Shown here: in pieces, positions 1-5,912 of the stretch
Layout of the letters: every line of letters starts with the position of its first letter
Position numbering within the stretch: the stretch's first letter is position 1
Source of the DNA: Nitrospinae bacterium RIFCSPLOWO2_12_FULL_45_22
GTDB lineage: Bacteria; 2-12-FULL-45-22
Assembly (NCBI GenBank): GCA_001803565.1
Contig: MHDQ01000146.1
Span: forward strand, 1 to 12,082
Length of the DNA: 12,082 nt
Direction of reading: 5' to 3'
Made by a program: the position numbers and the translations under genes
Notes under the pieces: generated by a model
What the model was told of the DNA's origin: nothing
Databases searched by the model: none
The model's input: the letters and a program-made list of their open reading frames with translations, nothing else

Positions 1-6
1 TCAGTA

Positions 7-537
7 ATGCGCCAGCTCAAGGTAGAGTTGAATGGCTATGAATGGTGTCGGGCCTCCAGCAACCCCTTACTGCGGGAGCAGCGGGCCGAGCTGCATAAAG
101 AGATGGCAGAGATGCTCTATCCCTTGATTCGTGCCAGTGAGCATTTCGCCCCCAATGGTATTGTCCGACGTCGGATCAGGCAGACCGAGGAGCGTTACCT
201 AGAGATTTTTGGCAGACCCGCTCCCTCCCAGGAGATCATGTCCTATTATGTGCTGGCTAAGGCATTCCAGGGTAAGGCCCGGGAGTTTATAGACCCCCAG
301 AACCGCCACCCCAAACAAGAACCCTTCAAAATATATATCTATGGCAAGAACGGCAAGGGAAAAGATGAACCACCTTATCGGGTAGTATATCCTGTGCAGG
401 ATAAGGGATTTGAGTCTCATAATAACTATCGAAGTGTACGGGATGAGGTGTTTAGCAAAGCGCTACGGTTCCTCGATAATATCTTTGCCCCCGGGGCAGC
501 GCCTAAGTCAACCAGTATCAGGACGCAGATAGTATAA
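7..537 (+). CDS. Hypothetical protein, possibly 5'-truncated by the window edge
   Basis: I do not recognise this protein. The ATG at 7 gives 176 residues, but the frame is open through base 1 and only six bases lie upstream. No ribosome binding site can be judged, so the true start may be outside the window. The product is soluble-looking, with no signal peptide or membrane segment. It has a charged helical first half (about residues 20-95) rich in Arg and Glu, a short basic Lys/Gly stretch around 113-119 (GKNGKGKDEPP), then a Tyr/Val strand and a final helix near 142-160. The last 15 or so residues look disordered. A 222-bp frame on the opposite strand at 199-420 is a shadow. Nothing in the neighbourhood suggests a role, because the next gene is convergent and metabolic. 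The coding call is moderately sure; the function is unknown. Confidence 0.6.
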   Translation: MRQLKVELNGYEWCRASSNPLLREQRAELHKEMAEMLYPLIRASEHFAPNGIVRRRIRQTEERYLEIFGRPAPSQEIMSYYVLAKAFQGKAREFIDPQNRHPKQEPFKIYIYGKNGKGKDEPPYRVVYPVQDKGFESHNNYRSVRDEVFSKALRFLDNIFAPGAAPKSTSIRTQIV

Positions 538-604
538 CAACCTGGCAAACGGTCACTGTCGCGGCACAGAGAACGTAAAAACCCTCAATAGGTCGTTAGG
601 TTCT

Positions 605-650
605 TGGGTTATTAAGTAATGGCGCAATAACGTAGTCACCCAATAACCCA
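605..650. repeat. Inverted repeat in the gap between convergent genes
   Basis: The sequence TGGGTTATT at 605-613 is exactly complementary to AATAACCCA at 642-650, separated by 28 bases. The same word (gggttatt, aataaccc) is echoed inside the segment, giving a low-complexity TTATTGGGT look. No T-run follows either arm, so a rho-independent terminator is unlikely. It lies between the ends of two convergent genes, where such repeats tend to accumulate. Confidence 0.4.
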
Positions 651-655
651 TTATT

Positions 656-687
656 CTCTTTGCCTCCTTAGCGTCTTTGCGGTGCAT
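656..687. repeat. Recurrent-looking intergenic word (reverse: CACCGCAAAGACGCTAAGG)
   Basis: Read on the minus strand, this segment contains CACCGCAAAGACGCTAAGG. From memory, near-identical words (CACCGCAAAGACGCAAAG and variants) recur in intergenic DNA of many environmental bacterial genomes. Only one copy is visible here, so its repeat nature is inferred from that recollection. It begins 13 bases beyond the stop codon of the minus-strand dehydrogenase gene and could form part of its 3' untranslated region. No function is assigned. Confidence 0.35.
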
Positions 688-699
688 AATTTGGATTAA

Positions 700-1548
700 C
701 TAGGTGGAATATTCATAAAACCCTCTGCCCGTCTTTCTCCCCAAATAGCCTGCTTCTACATATTTGACCAGTAAGGGACAGGGCCGATACTTAGGGTCTC
801 CTAACTCTTGATACAAAACCCTGAGGATAGCTAAACAGGTATCCAGGCCAATCAGGTCTGCTAGGGCAAGGGGTCCCATGGGATGATTCATTCCTAACCG
901 CATGACCGTATCTATTGCCTCCCGATCTCCCACCCCTTCAAAAAGACAGTAGATAGCCTCATTGATCATGGGTAGCAGTATCCTATTACTGATAAAACCG
1001 GGATAGTCCTGGGCCAGGCATGGGGTCTTACCCAGTTTTAAGGCCAGATCATACACCTCTTGATAAGTAGCATCACTGGTAGCTAAACCCCGTATTATTT
1101 CCACTAGCTTCATGACCGGTACCGGGTTCATGAAGTGCATACCTATTACTTTTTCTGGCCGATTAGTAACAGCAGCCAGTTTAGTAATAGATATTGACGA
1201 TGTATTACTAGCTAAGATAGCTTCAGGGCGAGCGGTCATACTTAACTCTTTAAAAATCTGTAGTTTAATCTCTAAATCTTCCGAAGCAGCTTCAATAATT
1301 AGCTCAGCCGGAACCATTTCTTTTAGGTTACTAGTACCACGGATCCGCTTCAAGGCAGCTTCCTTTGCCTCTGGACTCAGCCTATCCTTCTTTACTTCCC
1401 GCTCCATATTCCGGGCAATAGTCTCTATCCCTTTCTGCCAAAATTCTTCTCTGATATCCATCAATATAACATTAAACCCAGTTGCCGCTGCTATCTGAGC
1501 AATACCACTACCCATCTGGCCAGCGCCTACTACTCCTATATTCTCCAT
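700..1548 (-). CDS. hbd: 3-hydroxyacyl-CoA dehydrogenase (3-hydroxybutyryl-CoA dehydrogenase type)
   Basis: This cytoplasmic NAD-dependent enzyme interconverts 3-hydroxyacyl-CoA and 3-oxoacyl-CoA in beta-oxidation or butyrate-type metabolism. The 282 residues match the usual length of the stand-alone short-chain enzyme. The N-terminal Rossmann fold has the dinucleotide motif GAGQMG at residues 8-13 and an acidic residue, D31, at the end of the second strand, which favours NAD. The catalytic set keeps the family spacing: S117, H138 in GMHFMNP, E150 and N188. The C-terminal helical domain carries the usual DLIGLD stretch and ends in [11 protein letters not shown]. The ATG at 1548 is preceded by AGGAGGG (complement of 1558-1564) at 9 bases, and a good promoter lies upstream. 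It is transcribed away from the dehydratase genes, sharing the 1549-1773 control region. The family call is sure; the chain-length specificity is not. Confidence 0.95.
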   Translation of the reverse strand: MENIGVVGAGQMGSGIAQIAAATGFNVILMDIREEFWQKGIETIARNMEREVKKDRLSPEAKEAALKRIRGTSNLKEMVPAELIIEAASEDLEIKLQIFKELSMTARPEAILASNTSSISITKLAAVTNRPEKVIGMHFMNPVPVMKLVEIIRGLATSDATYQEVYDLALKLGKTPCLAQDYPGFISNRILLPMINEAIYCLFEGVGDREAIDTVMRLGMNHPMGPLALADLIGLDTCLAILRVLYQELGDPKYRPCPLLVKYVEAGYLGRKTGRGFYEYST

Positions 1549-1596
1549 TAGCTATTACCCTCCTATAATATCAAAAGTAGATTCACCCGCATAAAC

Positions 1597-1625
1597 ATTA
1601 TACTCTTTTGAGGTCTTGATTCCAA
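1597..1625 (-). promoter_or_regulatory. Sigma70-type promoter for the dehydrogenase gene
   Basis: On the minus strand, TTGGAA (complement of 1620-1625, 4/6 to consensus) is followed after exactly 17 bases by a perfect TATAAT (complement of 1597-1602). Transcription would start near 1590, giving a leader of about 42 bases that contains the AGGAGGG site of the dehydrogenase gene. Read by eye only. Confidence 0.65.
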
Positions 1626-1684
1626 TAGCGCTTTCTTTGTCTCGTGGATTTTAATAGGTATTTTATATAGATCAGATTTCCTTC

Positions 1685-1713
1685 TTGACATATTGTTTTC
1701 ATATCCATATTAT
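1685..1713 (+). promoter_or_regulatory. Sigma70-type promoter for the dehydratase operon
   Basis: A perfect TTGACA at 1685-1690 is followed after 17 bases by TATTAT at 1708-1713 (5/6). The predicted start near 1720 lies about 54 bases before the ATG at 1774. The start therefore falls upstream of the alternative TTG start at 1744 as well. The segment between the two divergent promoters (1626-1684) is AT-rich, and I see no clear operator palindrome in it. Confidence 0.65.
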
Positions 1714-1773
1714 TGTTAAAAAGACTGTTCTATTATCCTAGGCTTGACGGACAACTTAGAGGAGATAAGCAGG

Positions 1774-2907
1774 ATGAACGCAGAAGATATCTTGGCAGAA
1801 CTAGGAGACATTTATGCCAACAGGCACCAGTGGAATCGAAAGAGGCGGGAACGAGGCCAGAGATATATGGGCTGGGTTTGTACTTATATCCCGGAAGAGA
1901 TCATCCAGGCAGCGGGAATTACCCCGGTCAGGGTACTGGGGGGTAATGACGAGACGCCAATAGCAGATGCCTACTTATACTCTAATCTCTGCTCCTTCGT
2001 CCGAAGCGCCCTGGAAGAAGCCTTTATGGACAAATACGACTATTTGGATGGTTTTGTGGCACTCAATGCCTGCGACCATATCCGCCGGCTCTATGATGTC
2101 TGGAGCATCTATCTGAAGGGAAAGACCCCTTTTACGACCATATTAAGTGTCCCGGGTAAGATTTCAGAAAATACCATTGCAGTCTTTAAAGAAGAGCTGG
2201 AAGTCTTCAAAGAAAGCTTAGAGAGACATTTTGAGGTAGAGATTACCGAAAGGGCCTTGAAAGAAGCGATTGCTCTCTACAATACTACCCGGTCATTACT
2301 GAAAGAGATCTATGACCTGCGAAAAGACCCCCAGCCTCCCTTAACCGGCACAGAAGCCATGGAGATAGTCTTAGCCGGCATGGTGATGCCCAAGGATGTT
2401 TATAATGAGAAGCTAAAGAGCCTGTTGGAAGCCCTTAAATCCCGGCCTCCAGTACCTAATGCAGGAGAAAGGGTCCGGCTTCTTATTATGGGGAGTGAAC
2501 TGCAGGAGCCAGAATATATTCGGGTAATAGAAGAACTGGGTGGCTTAGTAGTGAACGATGACCTCTGTAATGGTACCCGCTATTTCTGGAATTTAGTTGA
2601 TACCAGGGAAGAGCCGCTAGAGGCCCTGGCACGGCGTTATGTGACCCGTAATCCTTGCCCCCGTATGCGGCCTCAAACAGAGAGATTAACCCGGTTAAAA
2701 CAGATGATAAAAGATTACCGGGTCGAGGCAGTTATTTATGAATGTATAAAGTTTTGCGATATGCATGGGGCTGCTTATCCCATAATAAAAAGGGGTTTAG
2801 CAGAGATAGGTATCCCGGTATTGAAACTGGATCGGGAGCACCTCCTTACTGGAATAGGTCAGGTAAAAACCCGTACCCAGGCATTTTTCGAGAGCATCGG
2901 CGTTTAA
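1774..2907 (+). CDS. 2-hydroxyacyl-CoA dehydratase / benzoyl-CoA reductase family subunit (HgdB/BcrC-like)
   Basis: The family binds a [4Fe-4S] cluster and works with a larger homologous subunit. It carries out radical dehydration of 2-hydroxyacyl-CoA, or ATP-driven reduction of an aromatic CoA ester, after an ATPase activator injects an electron. The 377-residue product has the family hallmarks: the cysteine in GWVCTYIPEEI (C36), NACDHIRR (C100), and YECIKFCD near the C-terminus (C324, C328). The tail, around residues 350-373, resembles the LDREHL...GQVKTRTQAFFE ending of BcrC/BzdN-type subunits. C36, C100 and C324 or C328 are the likely cluster ligands, by inference. The ATG at 1774 is chosen because AGAGGAG at 1758-1764 sits 9 bases ahead. 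An in-frame TTG at 1744 would add 10 residues but has no such site. The next subunit follows after 16 bases. The substrate cannot be read from sequence. Confidence 0.88.
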   Translation: MNAEDILAELGDIYANRHQWNRKRRERGQRYMGWVCTYIPEEIIQAAGITPVRVLGGNDETPIADAYLYSNLCSFVRSALEEAFMDKYDYLDGFVALNACDHIRRLYDVWSIYLKGKTPFTTILSVPGKISENTIAVFKEELEVFKESLERHFEVEITERALKEAIALYNTTRSLLKEIYDLRKDPQPPLTGTEAMEIVLAGMVMPKDVYNEKLKSLLEALKSRPPVPNAGERVRLLIMGSELQEPEYIRVIEELGGLVVNDDLCNGTRYFWNLVDTREEPLEALARRYVTRNPCPRMRPQTERLTRLKQMIKDYRVEAVIYECIKFCDMHGAAYPIIKRGLAEIGIPVLKLDREHLLTGIGQVKTRTQAFFESIGV

Positions 2908-2923
2908 CAGGAGGGATTCTGAA

Positions 2924-4207
2924 ATGAAATTGCAAGAGTTTATTGATATCTTTGATGAGCGAGTAAATTATTTTAGACGTTTTAATTTACCTGAGAGTGT
3001 AGATATCTACTTTCGCTGTATGAGAAATTATTATCTCCGGGCTATGACTGCTAAAGAAGAAGGTAAACCTCTAGCCTGGGTAAGTATCATGTGCCCTATG
3101 GAGATATTCCATGCGATGGATATTGTCCCTTTTGCCGTGGACCCCTACGCCATCTCTATCTCAGCCTTTGCTTATTTTAAGAAAGAGGATTGTGTCTACT
3201 TTGATATAGGTGATTCATATGGCTATCCGGCTGATGCTTGTTCCCCTCATAGGGCAGCTATTGGTTTAGCAGCTTCTAACACCTTACCGGAGCCAGACCT
3301 TATCTATGGTACTGCCTCTATGCCTTGCGATTCTGCGGTAGCGGTCTTTGATGTCTTGAGTGATATGAAGAAAGTCCCTACCTATTTTGCCAACTTTGAA
3401 TACCGCTACCATCCTAACTCGGTGCAATATTTAAAAACCGAGTTTCAGGGATTGATAGCTTTTCTAGAAGAACATACTGGCCGCAAAATGGATAAGGAAC
3501 GATTGCGAGAGACCCTTAAGATCTCGATCAAGGCAAATCGGGCGATGATGGAGATCCATCAACTGCGGAAGAAGAGACCCTGCCCCTTAAGGGCCCGGGA
3601 TGCCTTCAACTCCTTTGGTATGCGCCTGGCCGGAGAGGGTATGCCGGAGACATTGGATTTTTTTGAGGCCCAGCTCAGAGAAGTCAGGGGCCGGGTAGAA
3701 CGAGGAGAAGGGGTATTGCCTGAGGAACACTTACGACTGGTCGCTTCTGGCCCTTATCCCTTCTTTGCCATGGAAATCCTCGATTGGGTGCAGGATAAAT
3801 ATGGGGCTATATTTGTGGCTGATATGTTTAACTGTGCCCCCTGGGAAGATATGGACGAAAATGACCCTGCTGACCCAGTGGAGTTACTGGCTCGTAAATG
3901 GCTATCCTTTTTTGGTATGGAATTGCTCTATGGCCCTGCCGAAAATACCATAGATTATCTGATTGATAGTATCAAAGAGTCCCAGGTAGATGGATCTATC
4001 TTCTTTACCCATTTTGGCTGCAAGCAGACCTGCGGCTTGCAGAAGATCTACCGGGATAAAATCATGGAAGAACTAGGCCTGCCCACCCTTTTTGTTGATA
4101 TGGATATCAGTGATCCCAAGGTAGTTTCAGTAGACCAGATGAAGGCCAAAATCCATGAATATATAGAGATGATAGAAAAGAAGAAGGGCCAGCCAGTGGC
4201 GGCGTGA
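2924..4207 (+). CDS. 2-hydroxyacyl-CoA dehydratase / benzoyl-CoA reductase family large subunit (HgdA/BcrB-like)
   Basis: This is the probable partner of the preceding subunit: same superfamily, longer (427 residues, about the length of BcrB-type subunits). Hallmarks are SIMCPMEIFHAMDIVPFAVD at residues 54-73 (C57), a DSYGYPADACSPHR segment (C106), ASMPCDS (C135), FNCAPWED (C304) and FTHFGCKQTCG near the end (C366, C370). C57, C135 and C366 or C370 are the likely [4Fe-4S] ligands by analogy with the family. The ATG at 2924 has a strong AGGAGGG at 2909-2915 with 8-base spacing. The order small-then-large subunit resembles bcrC-bcrB. No HgdC/BcrA/BcrD-type ATPase follows; the next gene is an unrelated hydrolase. 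The heterodimer would be cytoplasmic and oxygen-sensitive. The family is confident; dehydratase versus reductase is undecided. Confidence 0.87.
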   Translation: MKLQEFIDIFDERVNYFRRFNLPESVDIYFRCMRNYYLRAMTAKEEGKPLAWVSIMCPMEIFHAMDIVPFAVDPYAISISAFAYFKKEDCVYFDIGDSYGYPADACSPHRAAIGLAASNTLPEPDLIYGTASMPCDSAVAVFDVLSDMKKVPTYFANFEYRYHPNSVQYLKTEFQGLIAFLEEHTGRKMDKERLRETLKISIKANRAMMEIHQLRKKRPCPLRARDAFNSFGMRLAGEGMPETLDFFEAQLREVRGRVERGEGVLPEEHLRLVASGPYPFFAMEILDWVQDKYGAIFVADMFNCAPWEDMDENDPADPVELLARKWLSFFGMELLYGPAENTIDYLIDSIKESQVDGSIFFTHFGCKQTCGLQKIYRDKIMEELGLPTLFVDMDISDPKVVSVDQMKAKIHEYIEMIEKKKGQPVAA

Positions 4208-4215
4208 GGTTTCTA

Positions 4216-4791
4216 ATGGAAAACAGAGCTTCGCCTGTCCCCAACAGAAACGATATCCTTTTGCTCCTTATTGATATTCAGGAGAAGCTCTTTAAGCCCA
4301 TGCCTCCTGCAGTACAAAGTCAGATGATCCATAATATTAAACTCCTTCTGGCATTGGCTAAGAAGATTGAAATACCTATCCTGGTAACAGAACAATACCC
4401 TAAAGGATTAGGAGAGACCATACCTGAGCTGAAGGGAGCCCTGGACGATAATTATTCCCCTATCACTAAGCTAAGTTTCAGTTGCTGCGGAGAAGAACGT
4501 TTCCCGCAAAAGCTACAGGAGATAAATAAGAGCCAGATGATTGTGACTGGCATGGAGACCCATGTCTGTGTGCTTCAGACCGCCTTAGGCATCTTGGCGC
4601 AAGGCTATCAGATATTTGTACCCCGGGATGCCGTCTGCTCCAGGAAAAAAGCCGATTGGCAGACCGGCCTAAACCTTATGCATTCGGGTGGGGCCATTAT
4701 CACATCCACCGAAACCATTATCTTCCAGCTTCTGGAAAAAGCTGGTACTGACGAGTTTAAATACATGTCCCCACTCCTCAAAGGGCCTTAA
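4216..4791 (+). CDS. Isochorismatase-fold cysteine hydrolase (YcaC/nicotinamidase-related)
   Basis: This cytoplasmic hydrolase belongs to the isochorismatase-like superfamily, which includes nicotinamidases, N-carbamoyl amidases and YcaC. From the ATG at 4216 it has 191 residues, a usual length. The catalytic triad is visible: D20 in LLIDIQEKL, K85 in PITKLSFSC and nucleophile C118 in ETHVCVLQTA. The cis-peptide region before the cysteine (VTGMETHVC) and the VTEQYPKGLG segment are typical of the ISOC/YcaC branch. GAGG at 4206-4209 lies 6 bases before this ATG. An alternative GTG at 4204 overlaps the previous stop (GTGA) but has no ribosome binding site. Either way the gene abuts the dehydratase large subunit and is probably co-translated. 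The substrate is unknown; the operon position suggests removal of an amide or ester side product, which is inference. Confidence 0.88.
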   Translation: MENRASPVPNRNDILLLLIDIQEKLFKPMPPAVQSQMIHNIKLLLALAKKIEIPILVTEQYPKGLGETIPELKGALDDNYSPITKLSFSCCGEERFPQKLQEINKSQMIVTGMETHVCVLQTALGILAQGYQIFVPRDAVCSRKKADWQTGLNLMHSGGAIITSTETIIFQLLEKAGTDEFKYMSPLLKGP

Positions 4792-4809
4792 CAAACTCAG
4801 CGATTCTTA

Positions 4810-5475
4810 ATGATACCTATTAAAGACACTATCCCCTCTCGCTCTTATCCCTTCATCAATATCTCTTTAATGATGGCTAATATCCTGATCTTTTTCTATC
4901 AGCTATCCCTGGGGGATCAGCTAGAACAATTCCTCTTCACTTATGGGCTCATCCCAGCACGGTTTTTTCTTTGGGATCAACCCCTATCTGACCACCTCTC
5001 ACCCTTATTTACTGCTATGTTTCTGCATGGTGGCTGGTTCCATGTATTGGGCAATATGCTCTATCTATGGATATTTGGTGATAATGTAGAGGATAGACTG
5101 GGGCACTTACGCTACCTAATCTTTTATCTCCTCTGTGGCCTTGGTGCGGCCTTGGTACAAACCTTTATCAATCCCTACTCGCCCTTCCCTATGATCGGGG
5201 CCAGTGGGGCTATTGCTGGCGTCCTGGGGGCCTATTTTCTCCTCTTTCCTTATGCCCGGATAGTTACCCTGGTACCCATTTTCTTCTTTTTACAAGTCAT
5301 AGAGCTACCCGCCTTTATCTTCCTCTTCTTCTGGATTCTGATGCAATTCCTGAGCGGTACGGCCGCTATTGGCCATACTAACCAGATTACCGGGGGTGTA
5401 GCCTGGTGGGCCCATATTGGTGGCTTCTTTTCCGGGATACTATTACTCCTGGTCTTCAAGAAAAAAACCCGCTAA
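4810..5475 (+). CDS. Rhomboid-family intramembrane serine protease
   Basis: This six-helix membrane protease would cleave transmembrane substrates within the bilayer. The 221 residues contain the full catalytic apparatus: HGGWFHVLGN at 73-82 with H78 and N82 for the oxyanion site, nucleophile S132 in GASGAIAG, and H202 in AHIGGF. Hydrophobic segments lie at about 14-33, 66-92, 100-120, 127-147, 150-182 and 196-216. The WIFGDNVEDRLG segment and the VPIFFF...IELPAF stretch are typical of a widespread bacterial rhomboid subfamily. A short basic tail (KKKTR) should face the cytoplasm. The ATG at 4810 follows the hydrolase stop by 18 bases with no recognisable Shine-Dalgarno, so translation may rely on coupling. 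Substrates are unknown. It may share stress-related expression with clpB and lon downstream, but a 426-bp gap separates them. Confidence 0.93.
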   Translation: MIPIKDTIPSRSYPFINISLMMANILIFFYQLSLGDQLEQFLFTYGLIPARFFLWDQPLSDHLSPLFTAMFLHGGWFHVLGNMLYLWIFGDNVEDRLGHLRYLIFYLLCGLGAALVQTFINPYSPFPMIGASGAIAGVLGAYFLLFPYARIVTLVPIFFFLQVIELPAFIFLFFWILMQFLSGTAAIGHTNQITGGVAWWAHIGGFFSGILLLLVFKKKTR

Positions 5476-5505
5476 CCCCATCCTTACAGAGAAGTTTTAG
5501 ATAAC

Positions 5506-5534
5506 TTGACAAAAATTGACTTAAGTTTTATATG
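5506..5534 (+). promoter_or_regulatory. Candidate promoter upstream of the clpB spacer
   Basis: A perfect TTGACA at 5506-5511 is followed after 17 bases by TATATG at 5529-5534 (4/6). It lies about 370 bases ahead of clpB, so a transcript from it would cross all the repeats in this gap. There is no CIRCE (HrcA) palindrome nearby. The -10 match is weak, so this remains a candidate. Confidence 0.35.
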
Positions 5535-5535
5535 A

Positions 5536-5595
5536 ATGGCTGAGTTCAAAATCAAACTTGGTTATTGCGAAAAATGCGGCTATGCACTCAAATAG
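5536..5595 (+). pseudogene. CxxC micro-ORF or 5' remnant of a thiol-redox / zinc-binding protein
   Basis: ATG at 5536 opens a 19-codon frame, MAEFKIKLGYCEKCGYALK, ending in TAG at 5593-5595. The pattern of a short beta strand followed by YCxxCGY resembles the start of Rdx-family proteins (SelW/SelT-like), and also the first half of a zinc ribbon. No Shine-Dalgarno site precedes it, and the candidate promoter's start site would fall inside the ORF, so expression is doubtful. The stop codon overlaps the first base of the REP-like hairpin element, as if the rest of a gene had been lost there. No continuation is visible beyond the element. A chance frame is possible. Confidence 0.2.
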
Positions 5596-5661
5596 GTGTA
5601 GGGCAAGGCTTCAGCCTTGCATGAAATATTCGCCGAAGCAAGCCTAAAGGCTTGCTCCACC
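5595..5661. repeat. REP/BIME-like double-hairpin palindromic element
   Basis: Two adjacent hairpins make an overall imperfect palindrome bounded by GGTG (5595-5598) and CACC (5658-5661). The left stem is GCAAGGCT (5603-5610) with AGCCTTGC (5613-5620). The right stem is AGCAAGCC (5637-5644) with GGCTTGCT (5649-5656) around a TAAA loop. The outer halves also resemble each other in reverse complement. This is the design of REP pairs mobilised by REP-associated tyrosine transposases. Only one copy is in the window. The hairpins could also slow transcription towards clpB, but no T-run follows. Confidence 0.65.
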
Positions 5662-5738
5662 TGGACTAAGGTTAATAATTAAGACAATAAATACCGAAAA
5701 GGATAGAGGGTAAATTAGCAAACTGTCAAAATTCATTA

Positions 5739-5804
5739 GGACACAGATTTTCACAGATACATACAGATATTTAATATCGTTATAATCGGCGCTCATTTGT
5801 GTCC
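5739..5804. repeat. CACAGAT-type intergenic repeat bounded by GGACACA/TGTGTCC
   Basis: This 66-bp unit starts with GGACACA (5739-5745) and ends with its reverse complement TGTGTCC (5798-5804). Inside, CACAGAT occurs at 5742-5748 and 5752-5758 and TACAGAT at 5763-5769. From memory, related words (GGACACAGATTTTCACAGAT) recur in intergenic DNA of many environmental genomes. It also carries a perfect TATAAT at 5781-5786 facing clpB, with only a 3/6 -35 (TACATA, 5758-5763), so it might supply weak promoter activity. A minus-strand frame across it (5644-5868) is not protein-like. Confidence 0.5.
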
Positions 5805-5882
5805 AAAAGGGAAATTCCTCTGCTCTCAATAAGCGGCAACTATATTTTAATGGCATAGGAATTTTCATGGAGGAACATCAAT

Positions 5883-5912
5883 ATGGGGTACAAAAGGAGT
5901 TATGCGTTTTGA
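5883..5912 (+). other. Possible leader mini-ORF overlapping the clpB start
   Basis: ATG at 5883 opens a nine-codon frame (MGYKRSYAF) whose TGA at 5910-5912 lies inside the fourth codon of clpB, in another frame. It has a textbook Shine-Dalgarno (GGAGGA, 5869-5874) with 8-base spacing. The clpB ATG at 5902 has its own AAAGGAG (5893-5899) only 2 bases away, which is unusually close. Ribosomes ending the mini-ORF could restart at clpB, a coupling arrangement. An additional overlapping frame starts at 5867 behind ATAGGA. Whether any leader is translated cannot be told from sequence. Confidence 0.3.

Noticed and set aside
605-650. Inverted repeat as a bidirectional terminator for the convergent genes
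   Set aside because: The 28-base loop and lack of a T-run on either side make it a poor rho-independent terminator.
1112-1498. 128-aa plus-strand ORF opposite the dehydrogenase
   Set aside because: It is the antisense shadow of a gene with intact catalytic residues. It has low-complexity Ser/Ile composition.
1744-1773. TTG start adding ten residues to the small dehydratase subunit
   Set aside because: No ribosome binding site precedes it, whereas ATG 1774 has AGAGGAG at ideal spacing. The bases of that site lie inside the would-be extension.
5584-5589. GCACTC, half of a CIRCE heat-shock operator
   Set aside because: The required GAGTGC arm nine bases downstream is absent, so HrcA control is not supported.
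5644-5868. 74-aa minus-strand ORF in the clpB spacer
   Set aside because: It spans the right half of the REP-like hairpin and the CACAGAT repeat. Its translation is repeat-derived and there is no family resemblance.
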